Shown here piece after piece: positions 1 through 12,483 of a stretch of 64,000 nt of DNA. Position 1 is the first letter of the stretch. Each line of letters opens with the position of its first letter. Below the pieces are notes generated by a model. The model did no database searches. It saw nothing but the letters and a program-made list of their open reading frames with translations, and had not been told where the DNA came from. Position numbers and translations under genes: made by a program. The DNA comes from Primula veris (lineage: Eukaryota; Streptophyta; Magnoliopsida; Ericales; Primulaceae): NCBI GenBank assembly GCA_963682055.1, contig OY821746.1:18899992-18963991 (forward strand), in the 5' to 3' direction.

Positions 1-1156
1 ATTTTTATGGGGGTGCCAAATGTACACCTAAAAAGAAATTGTACTAAAAAAAATTGCGTCACTTGGGATTTCTAAAATTATGGGGGATGCCGTGGCACCC
101 GATCGTCCCCACTTAGATTCCCCTGCATTACTCACATTTTTTTTCGCAGAGACTATATAGTTAATTAAAAAAAACTAGCTCTGTCTCCCTTTTTATTTTA
201 TTTTCTACAAATCACCCAGACCTTTTGTCTAAATTTATTAACAAATTTCTACCAGTACAGCAGTACTGTCCTTCGTCTTCTAATACAAGAAAAAATATAC
301 CATATGCTTATACATAAATAGTTGACCCTCTCTGTTCTATTTTCCACTTTATTCAACCGTATTACTTTTTAGTTTTCACCTTTTCTTTGTTGAGAAACAT
401 TGTATTACTATTTGAATACAATAGTCTTGTGAACACAGGTGAAACATTGTATTACTACTTGAATATATTAGTCTTGTGAACATACTACATAAACGTAAGA
501 TAGAGGACGAGGAGGTCCGAATTGAGTCCGAGGGAGATTAGTGTTTTATTTTCTTTTGGGTTAATTTCAACCATCAAAAATAAATAAGTATTGAGTGATG
601 ATATTAGAATGTAATTTAAGTGTTAATTTATGTGTGGATGGATCATTTATTCCCTTATATATATTTATATATTCAATTGGGGTAAAAAACAGATTATGAT
701 CAAGTGTGTGTGTATATATATAATTATTCAATTGAACCAAGTGTTTGTAAATTTAAATTGTAGGAGGGCTATATTGTAATTTTAATTAGTTGTAGGAATG
801 TGTTTTCGTGCAAAAGACAGAATACTCCTCTTTTGGCTGTTTGTTGACATCAGTATGTGGAATGATCTGTTTTGAAGGGTTAAGTATGTTTTTTGAGAAA
901 ACACGTAATTAGTTATTCATTTTGTTATAAGCAGATCGTTTTTATGTGTAAACAGTAATTATTCCTATACATATACCATTGCAATTATATTATTAAATTC
1001 TTCATGATTTGAGTGAGATCATTAAATCAAATGTGCGGGAACCAAAATAAATTCGTTAGGCTGAAAGTAAAATGTGACACCTTAACGTTGCCCTAACCTT
1101 GAGAAAAAGAAGAAGTAAAACTACCTCTAAGATCAAATTAATGATGTGTATATTAC
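1..1156. other. AT-rich DNA without a recognisable gene, downstream of MATE gene A exon 6
   Basis: Exons 7 and 8 of MATE gene A would be expected here by comparison with genes B and C. Neither the exon 7 start (a Gly-Leu-Trp block) nor the short C-terminal Ala-Lys-Lys-Ala block is visible on the minus strand. The stretch is AT-rich, with simple TA and TG runs near 655-725. The last exons probably lie beyond the left edge, or were lost. Confidence 0.5.
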
Positions 1157-4100
1157 CTTTCCTCCGACGTGGCCAACAAAAGCTAGCAGTATTCCAACAG
1201 GCATGCCAATGAGATAAAAAGCTCCCAAATTCACCAAGGCACCAATGTTTTGCCGTCCACATCCTCTGATGGCACCTGTGCATTGTCAAGTAATGACATT
1301 GTTAAAATTTCTGTAATACGTCGCCATGATTTCTCTGATAAAGGCGTAGAGAAGCAAAATATATCACTATTTTCGTCTGTGATCTATTTTTTTTTTTTTT
1401 TTTCTTGTAGTGTAAAGGATTTATCAATTTGGTAGCCTAACTGCAATTTTAGAACTCAGGCAAGTGATATGTGAATTGTCAACGAAGTACCTCATTCTTA
1501 ACTGCCAAAATTATGTAATGTTCTTAAAGTCTTATAAGGAAACTCGGGAAAAAATGCTAAAATGTTATCCAATCTATTAGTTTTTAGTGATTTGGTATTC
1601 AACCTAACACATTTCTAATTTATTACCCAACGTATACATTTTCGTTCCAATTAGGTGACTCAAACAACATCCGGTCATTTCAACCTAATTAGCTCAAGCG
1701 TATTAAGTAGTGGTTTCATTTTAATTTTTTTAATAAAAGAGTTGAAGTTTCACATAAATTAATCAATAGTAAATGAGACTTAGTATGTATTAAAAGTCGA
1801 TAACCGGAGGCGGATTGAGTGCGATAATTGGACTGAATACGTATAGGTTGGGTATCAAATTAAAAAATATGTTTGGTTGGATAACAAATTAGAGCGAAAC
1901 GGATAGGTTGGGTAACAAATTAGAAAATACGTTAGATTGTGTAGCAAATCACTAAAACCTGATAGGTTTGGTACCATTTTAGCATTTTTTCCGGAAACTA
2001 TACAGTAGCCAATTATGAATGCAAATTGTGTATTCAGGCTGCTGCAACTTCAACTAAGAGCTAATTTTACTTGCTTTCAACATATATGTATCAAAATAAA
2101 AATTCGCAATATAAATGTATTGAAACAAAAGCTTTGGCACCAACCTTGAAGCACAGTATTAATTCCATCCAAAAAGTGTGTACCCACAACTAACACCAAC
2201 ACTTGCCCTACATATTTCACTACCTCTTCTTCGCTACTGAAACAATATCCCAAAACATTACGCCCCAATAGAATTACGCTGCCCACAAATACACCTTCTG
2301 TGGCTACCATACACAATGACGTTCGTACCGCTACTCTTGCAGCTTGGGGTCGCTTAGCACCTAGTTCATTTGAAACCCTTATGCTGAGATGGAGAGAAAA
2401 CATTATGAACATGGGAAAAAAATTTAAAAATTTAAAATGTGGACAAGTATTTAGCACCTTGTGGCACTGCCAAATCCGAGAGGCATCGTGTAACAAAGCG
2501 AAGCAGATTGGAAGCTGAGAAAGTTATATTTGGTTGTTAGCCCATGCCATTATATTATCCGTAATGTTTAATAGATAGTTTCAATGGGGAAATTAATACC
2601 AGATAGAAAGTACTGAAGTCTCTAGTTTTGGATTAGGAAGAAAACCAGATAACAGGACCATCATTTCAAATGCCCACGTCTCCAAGCTGCTCATAATCAA
2701 GGAAAACAATATCTTCAGTACAAGTAATATATTTTCAGATAAGGTTATATTTGGAGAGAAGATTCTGAAATAAAATTCAGTTGATATTTTGGAGAATGAT
2801 AACTATCTACCCCTAATTTGTAAAGTGGATAGTATACAGAGACGTGTTTATCACACTTTTTAACTACAAACTATTACGTAATTTAATAGCATTTACCAGA
2901 GCATAAAAGCTGAAGGAATTGCGAGCCAAAGAAATTTGGGAATTTCTTGCAACCCCGCCATGGAAAATCCAGTCCAAGTCTCCTTGCACGTCTTTGACAC
3001 CCTCACGTAAGTCGCTAATATAATCAAATTAATCCAATGTGATATAGCATTAGCAAGAGCTGCACCTTTATTTCCAAGTCCAGATTTGAAAACCAAAATC
3101 CAGCAAACAAATATATGCACCAACGTAGTGAATCCCGTGCTCAACATCATAGGGAAAATGTTCCTTTGAGACTGCAAAAATCTGGTGTGGCACTGAAGAA
3201 GTGCGTAAGCAAAAATGCTTGGTATCATAAGTCGAGCATAATCACCAGCCTCAGCCGAGATTTCAGGATCTTGACCCAAAAAGGCCAGAATTTTTCCCGT
3301 ATTTGCCCAAATTACGGCCAGGGGTACGCTTGCTAGGAGGAGAACAAGCATTGCCCTTTGTTTGTGAATGCCTAACATATGGTATTGTTTTGCTCCATAA
3401 GATTGGCCACACAATGTATCTAATGCACCTGCCATTCCTGTCTTCGACAGATAAGAAATATTTTCAAAAGCAATGTGAGGAAAAGAAGAGATGAAGCATA
3501 TGCACAAATTGCCATATATTTTCTTCTCCGAATGAACAAAAGTAAAAAAAAAAAACTAACAAAATCCGGACTGAAACCGGACTTTCAACTTTCAGTCCTC
3601 TATTTCTGTTTTTAGTTTAGATGTACATTGATAAGAACAGTGGCTAGCCGCGGCCTAGCCTGTCTATTTTATTGGAGAGAAAGCTCTTTTATTAAGTTAT
3701 TATTTGTTTTGTACCTTGTTTGCATTCTTTTATTAAGTTTAGAGTATTGGTGTTATTTTGTGTTTTGGACTTATTAGTACCAAACTAGGTTCACTGAGAC
3801 ATTAGTTTTTGAACAGTAAAGTTATAGCCTCTCTTTCTCTCCAAGGTTTCTCTATCTCTTCTTGTTTTCTCTATATCTCGTCTATTTTTTTTGTTGATTT
3901 CTCTTTTTCTCTTCTACTTTTCTTGAGATTTATCATTGGTATCAAGAGCAGGTGTTTTTTGGCCCAATTTATAAAACCCTAGATAAATTATTTGGTTTCT
4001 TTATCAATTATTATAATATAAAAAATTGTAGAATCAACGGTTGCTAGGCAAGATGAGTTGAAGGATAGTATGGGGGATATGTTGAATAAGATGAATCAAA

Positions 4101-7100
4101 TACTAGGATTGTTTCAAAATATGGGGGTGGGTAACATAGGAGGAGGCGGCGGGCCGACTTGCGGGCCTGGTGGGACGACTGACGGCATGCCCGATGGGCT
4201 GCGACAGCCGAGCCCAGCTCGTCGGCCAGGCGGTGGGGGTAACAGGGGACAGTTCGGACAAGACCCAGGCTTGGCTTATGACTATGATGGGTACGGGCGT
4301 TACGAACGAGGTGGATGTAGGGGTTTTAGTATGATCATGAGAACCGCTATGGGGATGAGTTTGAGGATAATTGGGATAGAAGAAGCAATTTGGATCGTGA
4401 GGCGCGTATGTACCAAGGGGACTTTGCGGAAAGGGTTCAAAATATGGTTAGGGTAGAGTTTTCGAAATTTGTGGGTGATGATCCGACTTCGTGGCTAAAC
4501 AGGGTGCACATATACTTTTCGATTAAGGAGATACCGCTTGGGGATAGGGTGCATATAGCGGCTTACCATCTTAATTGGGAAGCCAATTATTGGTGGCAGT
4601 GGTTTTCGGGTCGTTATGACGGCAGAGAAATAGCATGGATGGATTTCGAAAGGGGGATTATGAGGAGATTTGGACCGACGGAGTTCGAAAACTATGATGA
4701 GGCACTTAAAAATTTGCAACAAACGGGCTCATTGAAAGATTATTTGAGGGATTTTGAGAGTTTGATTTTGCGAGTTCGTGATTGGTCACCACATGCTTTG
4801 TTGGGGGGTATGAAGTCGAAAATTTCGCTCGACATTCGTGTTCTAAATCCTAGGACAGTCGATGAGGCTATTACTATTGCGCGACGCTACGACGAAAAGT
4901 TACAACTTTTGAAGGGGGAGATCGAGGCAGTACCCGAACTGTGACGCCGGGGACCGCCACGACTATAAGAACCCGGATTTTCATAGAAAAATGTTGGTGT
5001 AAAGAGAAAGTATTGTCCCACTTCGGCTAGCTATGAGAGTACGTATATGGTATATAAGTTAAGTAAACTCTCCTTAATATCACCAATGGCTTTTAAATCC
5101 ATGCGTCCGAAAAGCGAAGACGAAATCGGGTCAAAACGGACAGTATTGGTGGTAGTAAGCAGATGTTGGAGGTCCGGGTCGTTACAATTGGTATTACAGC
5201 CGCTATCTAGCCGATGGTGTGTGAACCACCCCCGGAAGAACGGCGTGCCCGACGAGGACGTCATGCCTGAAGGGGGAAAGAGTGTAAGAACCCGGATTTT
5301 CATAGGAAAATGCCGATGTAAAGAGAAAGTATTGTCGCACATCGGCTAGATATGTGAGTACCTATATGTTATATAAGTTAAGTAAACTCTCCTTACGATA
5401 ACCAATGCCTTTTAAAGTCGTGCGGCCCGAGAAGCGAGGACGAAATCGGGCTAAAACGGACAGTATTAGTGGTAGTAAGCAGATGGTGGCGGTCTGGTCG
5501 GAGAACCGGATCGTTACAACGGCTGTTGTGGATGCCACTACTGTGACTGCCGCCGGAGACGGTGGTGGTTCGGGGGGGCTTCAGCCAAATGGGGGTGGGG
5601 TGCCGGCAGGTCCAATACCCAAGGTTGGACCGAATGGTAGAACACGGGGCTTGACGGTGACGGAGTTGCACGATAAGTGGTCGAAAATGATGTGTTATAA
5701 TTGCAACGAGCCTTATATACATGGGCATCGTTGCAAGGCAACACATGCTTTTCTTATATTGGCTGACGAGGACGATATTGAGGATGTGGTAATTCAGGAC
5801 GAGGATGTGGGTTTGGATGCTTTGACTAGTGACTCTTGTTCTCGGACTATGCATTTTATAGGGACAGTGGGACGCCAGCCGGTATGTATTTTGATAGATT
5901 CAGGCTCCATGCATAATTTTGTGCATAGTGATTTCGCTCGACGTATTGGTTTGTCGGGAGAGAGTGTGGATCCCTTTTGGGTTAGAGTGGCCATGGGGAT
6001 GTGTTAGCTTATGACACGCGGTTTGGTCACATTCCATTGAGTTTGCATGGTTATGACCTTAGTGTGACCTTGCATGGGTTACCGATCGCAGGGGTTGACA
6101 TTATTTTGGGGACAGAGTCGCTTCGTACGCCAAGTCGAGTTACACTAAACTGCTCCGCTATGACTATGCAGTTTTACTTGGGGGAGTCGTCGGTTGTGTT
6201 AGAGGTTGTTCGTATAGGACCATCGGAGGTCGTGGGTCTGGATGAGTTGATACATGAGTGGATGAATGGGGCTGAGCTATTTATTGTGACGGGGCGGACA
6301 GCAGTGGCTTAGGGGCAAACCTCGATCGGGTCCACCCAGATATTTTGGCGGTTATTCGTGATTTTTTGTAGGTTTTCTAGGAGCTCCACGTGTTACCGCC
6401 GACTCGGCCTTATGATAATCGCATCCGACTCAAAGATGAGACGATACAGGTCAATATGGCCCCTTATCGATACGCTCATTTTTAAAAGGACGAGATAGAG
6501 CGACAGGTGGTGGATATGTTACGTTCGGGCCTTATTCGAGAGAGTTCGAGTCCTTTTTCTTCGCCGATATTATTAGTAAAGATAAATAATGGGTCATGGA
6601 GGTTTTGTACGGACTATCGCGCATTGAATAAGGTAACGGTTAAAGACAGGTTCACGATACCAACGGTGGATGACATGTTAGATGAGCTCTACGGTGCACA
6701 GTATTTTACGAAGCTCGATATACGAGCTGGCTATCACCAGATTAGGGTGCGACCAGAGGATGTGCATAAGACAACTTTTCGCACACACCATAGGCATTAG
6801 GAGTATACGGTTATGCCCTTTGGTTTGTGCAATGCTCCGTCTACTTTTCAGGTGACTATGAACACGTTATTCCAACCTTATTTGCGTTCTTTTGTCCTAG
6901 AATTTTTTAATGATATTCTTATTTATAACTGTACTTGGGAGGACCACCTAGGCCATATTTGCGTACTTTACGGTTAAGCCATCTAAGTGTACTTTCGGAA
7001 AAACATAAGTTGAATATTTGGGCCATATTATTTGTCGTGATGGGGTACGAGTCGACCAGACCAAAATTTCGGCTATGGTGGCCTGGCCGAAGCCTAAGAA

Positions 7101-10100
7101 CATTACAGCGTTGCGTGGATTTTTGGGTTTGACAGGTTATTATAGAAAATTTGTGCAGAACTATGGTATAATAGTTCGTCCCTTGACTCGGCTGTTAAAG
7201 AAGGGGAATTTTTTGTGGACGTCTGAGGCAGAAGACGCATTTGAGGCGCTCAAACAGGCGGTTTCATCTACACCTGTTTTTATTTTACCTGATTTTACTG
7301 ATCAGTTTATTATAGATAGAGATGCTTTCGATGCGGGGATATCTGCGGTTTTGTCTCAGAAAGGGAGGCCTATAGCGTTATTTAGCAAGGCGATTGAGTC
7401 TGCTAAGCTTACCTGGGCCACATATGCGAAAGAGATGTTGGCCATTTTGGAGGCGGTAAAATTATTGCGACCATATTTGGTAGGAAGAAGGTTCCTAATT
7501 TGTCTGATCAGCAAAGCTTGCGTAATCTGTTGGAGCAACGTATTACGACACTGGAACAACATAAGTGGATATCGAAGTTGGTGGGATTTGACTATGTGAT
7601 TGTGTACAAGCCGGGTTAAGACAATTGGGCGGCGGATGCTCTATCAAGAAAGGAACAAGACACGGAAGTGAGTAGTACTGGAAACCTTGATGCCAATGTT
7701 TGTCGCGAATAGGAAATGAATGATAAGCACAGTGGCTAGCCACGGCCTAGCCTGCCTATTTTATTAGAGAGAGAGCACTTTTATTAAGTTATTATTTGTT
7801 TTTGGACCTTAATTGCATTTTTTTATTAAGTTTAGACTATTGGTGTTATTTTGTGGTTTGGACTTATTAGTACCAAACTAGCTTTTACTGAGACCTAAGT
7901 TTTTGAGCAGTAAAGTTATAGCCTCTCTTTGTTTCCAAGATTTCTCTATTTCTTTTCTTGTTTATTCTATATCTCGTCTATTTTCTTTGATGATTTCTTT
8001 TTTTCTCTTATACTTTTCTTGAGATTTATCATACATTCATCCTTTTCTTAATTCTTTCTTAGAGTAATTACTTTTTGTATTACCAATCTCCAAATAGAAG
8101 AAAAATAAAAGTTAAGAAGGAAATGGGTGTCCCCGGCACTGGAACAGTCGTTCCTGTAGTGCAAAATATTCAAAACAATTGCTTTGGGCCTTCATTTTAG
8201 CAAACTTAAAGTTAACAAATATAGTTGTACAAAAACAATTGTAAATTTATTTCGAAATAAAATATGTATTGTTGATTTTCCTTCTACCTATTTTTTAGTA
8301 AACTTGCCATTTATTTCATGTTTATACAACCCCACGTCCACGTGTTTACACCTACATATCTTTCCTTTTTCCTTTTCAACGCAATTTGCAAAATTAACTT
8401 GCGCTGTCATTACTCTTCATTATCAATGGATCATCCAATCAGTTGTTTCAAATTTCAATAACTTTCAAGAAGAGTTATTGAGTGTCTATTTCATCATCAC
8501 GTTTGGAAATAAGACGACAAATATTAAATGACCACATTTCTAAATTCGATCTGGTCACGAGATGCCACTTAGATTTTTTTTTATATCAAAATGATTAATA
8601 AGCTCTCAATTAGAGTCAATTTGATAACAAATTTTTTTAGCTGATTTTTGAATTTTTTATTTTAAAAATATGTGGGTGTTTGATCAGTCATATTATTTAG
8701 ATTTTAAGGCTCTGTTTGTTTCATGATAAAAGGTTTACGGTAAAAATATTTGCTTGTTTTTCATTTACGGGCGTTTGGTGCATAAAAGATTTTTCAGGTA
8801 AAATATTATTACAATTTAAAGTTATTTTAGTTCTTCAAGCTTAGACATGGTCGAAGCATAAACAAATAAATATTATTCATACTTAATTTAATTGTAAAAT
8901 TTCATGAAAAACAAAGTAAAAATTAGTTAAAGTCACAAAAATACATAAGTTAGCGAAAACATCATAATAATTTTGACAAAAAAAATCTAAAACTTATTAA
9001 TTTAATTTAACAACATTTGTCAACCGCTTTTTTGTTTCATATTTTTTTTTTCCGATGAATCCAATTGAGTTAACTATAGATGTTCTGTATTTTTTTTTCC
9101 AGCGCAAATCTATCCCCCCCTTTCCCTTGTTTTGGGGAAAATATTTTTCGAAATATTTCCATTTACTTACAACCAATCTCTCGTAATATCTCATTTACCC
9201 GTAAAGTTGTGTTTACATTCATTTTAAATCGAAACAAGCAGATCTTAGGAAGTATATTTTTAGATTAAAAATCTAATAAACAAAAATCTGGATTTTTAAT
9301 AAATTTTTAAAACAGGTATTCAAAATCAGATTTTACAGTTGGCAAACAGGTTGGGGTAGATCATACACCAGAAGGATGACCCTATTCCTCGCTATTTGAA
9401 CCCAACGACAAGTTGGATACCCTTGAGATTGACCATTATGTTTACTGCTACTTCAAGTCAACCAACACTTATCATATTCCATTATAAAATTACAAATAAG
9501 TACATGATATTAATTACTCCTTATCTTGGACCAGAATAGAATTGAATTATTCATGCCCGGCAATTTACTAGTAGCCATGAATATAACTAGCCAGGGCAAC
9601 AAAATAAATTAAGAAGGAAAAACCAGTAGCTATGTAATGAATTTAAAAAAAAAACTTAAGATAGAATGAGACCACAAAGAAAAGCATACAAACAGAAAGG
9701 ACGGAGGTTAAGATTACACCCCTAAGATCAGTTAACAAATCTAGTAATAATGCTCCAAGGACCAAGGTTGCAACTTTACTGCATATAAAAAATAGAACGC
9801 AACTGTAACAATTTTGATTCTTCCTTAGCTGTTTTGTAAAACGCATATGTAAGAACTTGGTAATCCTTTATGTATCAGCATAGCAAGTTATAAAGTGGTT
9901 GTTAATTTGGAAGACTTTTTGGCTTTTTGAAGAATGAGCAAACTATCAGGAACTTAACGTACATCAATTCCCAGACTCTTCATCCGAGATTTTTCTCTAT
10001 TGTTGCAATTTTTTTTTTTACTTTTAACAAAAAATAGGGACTTGATGGACTGAGTCATAATCCAGTCCAATTATAGTTGCGCAAACAAAAAATTCAGCTA

Positions 10101-10803
10101 AAAAAATTTGTTAACAAACGGACCCAAAGTGGGAGCTTATTTAATCATTTTCATAGCATGGATTTGTCAACCATAAGAGTTTCTTAATAAGCATCACTCA
10201 GTAATCAGGGTCCGCCCTATCATTTGGGCACCTAACCCCGGCTATTATTTTTTTCTAAAAAAAATATTGTAGAATGAAAAGGTTTTTCTTATGGGAATAA
10301 ACCTTTTACGAAACAAGTTATTTTTTCATTCAGGGAAGTATTTAGAACAGGAAACAAGAAAGTGAACCGCAAAGAGATGAACATCCACTTTAGTTAAATT
10401 ATCTATGGAATCATTTTACAAGTAAACATGGACGAAACTTGAAGCCCCGAGCTTATAGAATAAAATCATCAGAATTGATCAAGACTCAGTAACTAAGTTG
10501 AAACTTGCTTAGAGCTACTAGTATTACTAGAGTATAAAAGAGAAGAATTACCAGAAGACTGAAGCCAGTAACAGAAGCAAATGAGGTGGCCATAGAAGCT
10601 CCAGCAAGTGGTAATTCTCCAAGATGACCAACAAACATTATAGAAATTACAGATAAACAATTCAGTAAAATATTAACTGCTATTATTGGCCCTGCTAGTA
10701 ACAACTGCTTCTTTAACTCCACCACAGGTCCTGCTAATTCTTCTTCTACCTCTTTGCTAACCAAAGGTGATTTAAGCCCATGCTTCTCCTCTTCTCTCTC
10801 CAT
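1157..10803 (-). CDS. MATE efflux transporter (DETOXIFICATION family), gene A, 3' end missing
   Basis: Membrane antiporter of the multidrug and toxic compound extrusion family; plant members export organic cations, alkaloids, flavonoids or xenobiotics using a proton gradient (family knowledge). Minus-strand exons: E1 10803-10552, E2 3441-2897, E3 2686-2600, E4 2514-2458, E5 2383-2145, E6 1275-1157. Phases join without a break and all borders have GT/AG. E1 starts at [10 protein letters not shown] and carries the first helix region with the [14 protein letters not shown] block. E2 has [14 protein letters not shown] and E5 has [10 protein letters not shown], both family hallmarks. The exons give 433 residues against about 485 for a full family member; exons 7-8 are not found at 1-1156. 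Intron 1 is 7.1 kb because of a Ty3-gypsy insertion. The exons are open, so a working gene is possible if its 3' end exists outside the window. Substrate cannot be told. Confidence 0.88.
3629..3935 (+). repeat. Left LTR of the Ty3-gypsy element
   Basis: 307 bp with TG...CA ends, matching 7721-8031 along its whole length with scattered differences (for example the Trp-rich-looking GCCGCGGCC versus GCCACGGCC near the start). The GC-rich start contains an imperfect hairpin around GGCTAGCCGCGGCCTAGCC. The primer binding site lies at 3936-3950. Confidence 0.9.
4058..4944 (+). pseudogene. Ty3-gypsy gag remnant (Retrotrans_gag domain)
   Basis: Two overlapping frames make up one decayed gag. The first part (4058 to about 4390) is Gly/Pro-rich and would be the N-terminal region. 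The second (4390-4944) contains the capsid-like block with [24 protein letters not shown] and a later [11 protein letters not shown] stretch, which matches the retrotransposon gag domain layout. A frame change is needed near 4320-4390. The reading frame is interrupted at 4964 by the inserted TRIM and resumes at about 5519 with the zinc knuckle. Confidence 0.8.
4964..5518 (+). mobile_element. TRIM (terminal-repeat retrotransposon in miniature) nested in the gypsy gag
   Basis: A 555-bp unit has two direct terminal repeats, 4964-5186 and 5283-5518, each running from TRTAAGAACCCGG to CGTTACA. Right after the left repeat is a degenerate tRNA-Met primer site (TTGGTATTACAGCCGC), and right before the right repeat is a purine tract (GAAGGGGGAAAGAG). 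The roughly 96-bp interior codes for nothing. Flanking 5-mers ACGAC (4959-4963) and ACGGC (5519-5523) look like a target duplication with one change. The gypsy gag frame continues on the far side, so the TRIM inserted after the gypsy element. Confidence 0.88.
5519..6312 (+). pseudogene. Ty3-gypsy gag C-terminus (zinc knuckle) and aspartic protease, frameshifted
   Basis: After the TRIM the frame reads through a Gly-rich stretch to a Cys/His zinc-knuckle-like motif ([14 protein letters not shown]), then the retropepsin active site [14 protein letters not shown] with the catalytic Asp in DSG. A frame break near 6000 separates it from the protease C-terminal part at 6001-6312, which has the typical [11 protein letters not shown] block. 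Two stop-interrupted frames mean that no functional protease is made. Confidence 0.78.
6440..6965 (+). pseudogene. Ty3-gypsy reverse transcriptase remnant with mutated active site
   Basis: The stretch holds [20 protein letters not shown], the [13 protein letters not shown] motif and, after a stop at 6798, [13 protein letters not shown]. The catalytic motif, normally F-[VI]-D-D-I-L, reads FFNDILIY, with Asn in place of the first Asp (codon 6909-6911, G to A). With the in-frame stops this is a dead polymerase. Confidence 0.85.
6966..7670 (+). pseudogene. Ty3-gypsy RT connection and RNase H remnant
   Basis: The main frame (7018-7599) contains [15 protein letters not shown], the linker typical of Ty3-gypsy polymerases, then the RNase H start [11 protein letters not shown]. 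The first RNase H Asp region reads [17 protein letters not shown] frame change near 7490 is followed by the RNase H tail with a WAADALSRK block near 7625-7650. The right LTR begins at 7721, so integrase is absent. Confidence 0.8.
7721..8031 (+). repeat. Right LTR of the Ty3-gypsy element
   Basis: 311 bp starting TGATAAGCACAGTGGC and ending TTTATCA, the counterpart of 3629-3935. It is followed immediately by the target duplication TACAT. Confidence 0.9.
8032..10551. other. Remainder of MATE gene A intron 1; no gene seen
   Basis: AT-rich intron sequence. Within it, about 8706-9249, is a possible MITE: the left end (GGCTCTGTTTGTTTC) resembles the reverse complement of the right end (GATCTGCTTGTTTCG). 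I could not define a clean target duplication, so this is tentative. No ORF here resembles a protein family I know. Confidence 0.4.
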
Positions 10804-12455
10804 TTTTGTTTTTCTTCTTCTTTTGACTTTCTTTTTCTTGTATATAAGAAAATATCAGAATTACATACTAGAGGTATTATTTTACTAGCCAGTGCAGTAG
10901 AGGTATTATTTTAGATAAAATGATAATTTAAGTAAATGTTTACAAACTTATTTAAAAAAAAAACCGCTTGTTTTGACCCTGATGGCTCTTTTATAATTTT
11001 TTTTTTTTACATATTTTATGAACTTATTTACAAATAAATATATATGTCATTAAAAAATTCAAAAAAATATTTAAAAATTAAAAATCAAAATTTTAAAAAA
11101 TACATTTTTTATACAAAAAGTATGTGTGATCGTGTCTAATCTTCTTCAATCATGTATGTCTAATTCTGTTTGATCATGTCTAATCCTATCCAATATTTTA
11201 TGTTTAATCATGTTGAATCATATCTAATCATGTATAATCATGTTTGATACTATGTACAATTTTTTTTATTGTTTAAAAAATATATATATATATTTATTTT
11301 TGTATATTTTGTTATTTTTATGACATATGTACATAATTATAAATAAATATATGTATATAATTGTAAAAATAAGTACACATATGTGAGATTTTATAATTAA
11401 CTTGGTTGTTATGTATTTATTTGTATGTCTGCCATTATTTTACCATGCTAATGCAATATTTTTTTGTTTTTTATTTAAAAGGTAAGCTTGTATTAACCAG
11501 AAACAACAGACCTATTCCACATGCCGTAATAGGCTTAAAAAAAATTCAATCGACATGAAGCATGTAATAACTCGAAAGTCTATTTACAAAGTAGAGAGAC
11601 CTTAGAGCTAATTAATTTTATTTATTGATAGAAAGCTGTAAAGCATAAGTTAAGCCTTAAATACTAGATCTATTGATAGAAAGCTGTAAAGCATAAGATA
11701 GCACTGCCCATAAGTTAAGCAGTACATACTAATTTTATTTATTGTTGACAACTTTTATAAACAATAAAGTCAACATTATTTTACTAGCTAGAACTTGGAA
11801 GATGTTGTACCATAACAAAAGTTTATGCTAATATGTAATTAAGTATGGTCCAATAGAGGCCGCAGGCTCTCAATTATTTATAAAAGTTCCTTAGAGCATT
11901 CATTAGTGTTAATAGTAATTTTGTACAATTGTATTTATTTAACACCAATACAAGTCATGCATTGCTATATTAGATACATATATGGCACATTAATCAAACA
12001 AGTCTCTCTATAAAACTTGTTATAATAATATTACTTCTTTATTTCCTAATTAATTATCATTTATAAAATTACATGTAATTTTGATCGGCTCATAACATGT
12101 ATTAAAATTATCGAAATAAAAAAATTCAAAATTAAATCATATAATTTAATGTTTAAATTATATTATTAACTTTTAAAAATTTTCATTTCAATAATTTTGA
12201 TATAAGTTATTGATAGGTAAAAATTAGACGTAAAAATTAGACGTAATTTCATAATTAAGAATCAATTGATAACGTTGTAAGTATGCTATTTATTTTCTCA
12301 TTACTGGTGTACATTTTTAGATATGGACTATACAAAACATCATTGTCCAGTGGTGTACTGTGTACATTTCTAGATATAGACTACAGAAAACATTGGTCCA
12401 ATGGTGAACATTTTTTGGTTAATAAATCCAGTAGTGTAAAGAGGTGCACTAGTTA
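10804..12455. other. Intergenic AT-rich DNA upstream of MATE gene A
   Basis: Presumed promoter side of gene A (minus strand). It is AT-rich, with degenerate AATCATGT-type repeats at 11125-11245 and a short direct duplication of a block around GATAGAAAGCTGTAAAGCAT at 11627 and 11675. A TATATA stretch about 35 bp upstream of the gene A start codon (near 10840) might be a TATA box, but it cannot be told apart from general AT richness. No gene is seen. Confidence 0.45.
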
Positions 12456-12483
12456 CACTACAAAAATTCTCAATTTACGCAGA

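Larger units (their letters stand above)
3629..8031 (+). mobile_element. Ty3-gypsy LTR retrotransposon, internally deleted, in MATE gene A intron 1
   Basis: Two LTRs of about 310 bp (3629-3935 and 7721-8031), both starting TGATAAG and ending TTTATCA, are flanked by the perfect 5-bp target duplication TACAT (3624-3628 and 8032-8036). A tRNA-Met-like primer site (TTGGTATCAAGAGC) follows the left LTR directly. Inside are gag, protease, reverse transcriptase and RNase H remnants in that order, typical of Ty3-gypsy. The right LTR begins about 60 bp after the RNase H end, so the integrase is missing. The frame is broken repeatedly and a TRIM (4964-5518) sits inside. The element is antisense to the host gene. 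Confidence 0.92.

Noticed and set aside
5393..5854. Minus-strand ORF of 153 codons across the TRIM and gypsy gag
   Set aside because: It lies opposite recognisable gag and TRIM sequence and has no family resemblance.
8184..8531. 115-codon ORF in gene A intron 1
   Set aside because: Its composition is that of AT-rich intron, with no domain and no splice or promoter context.
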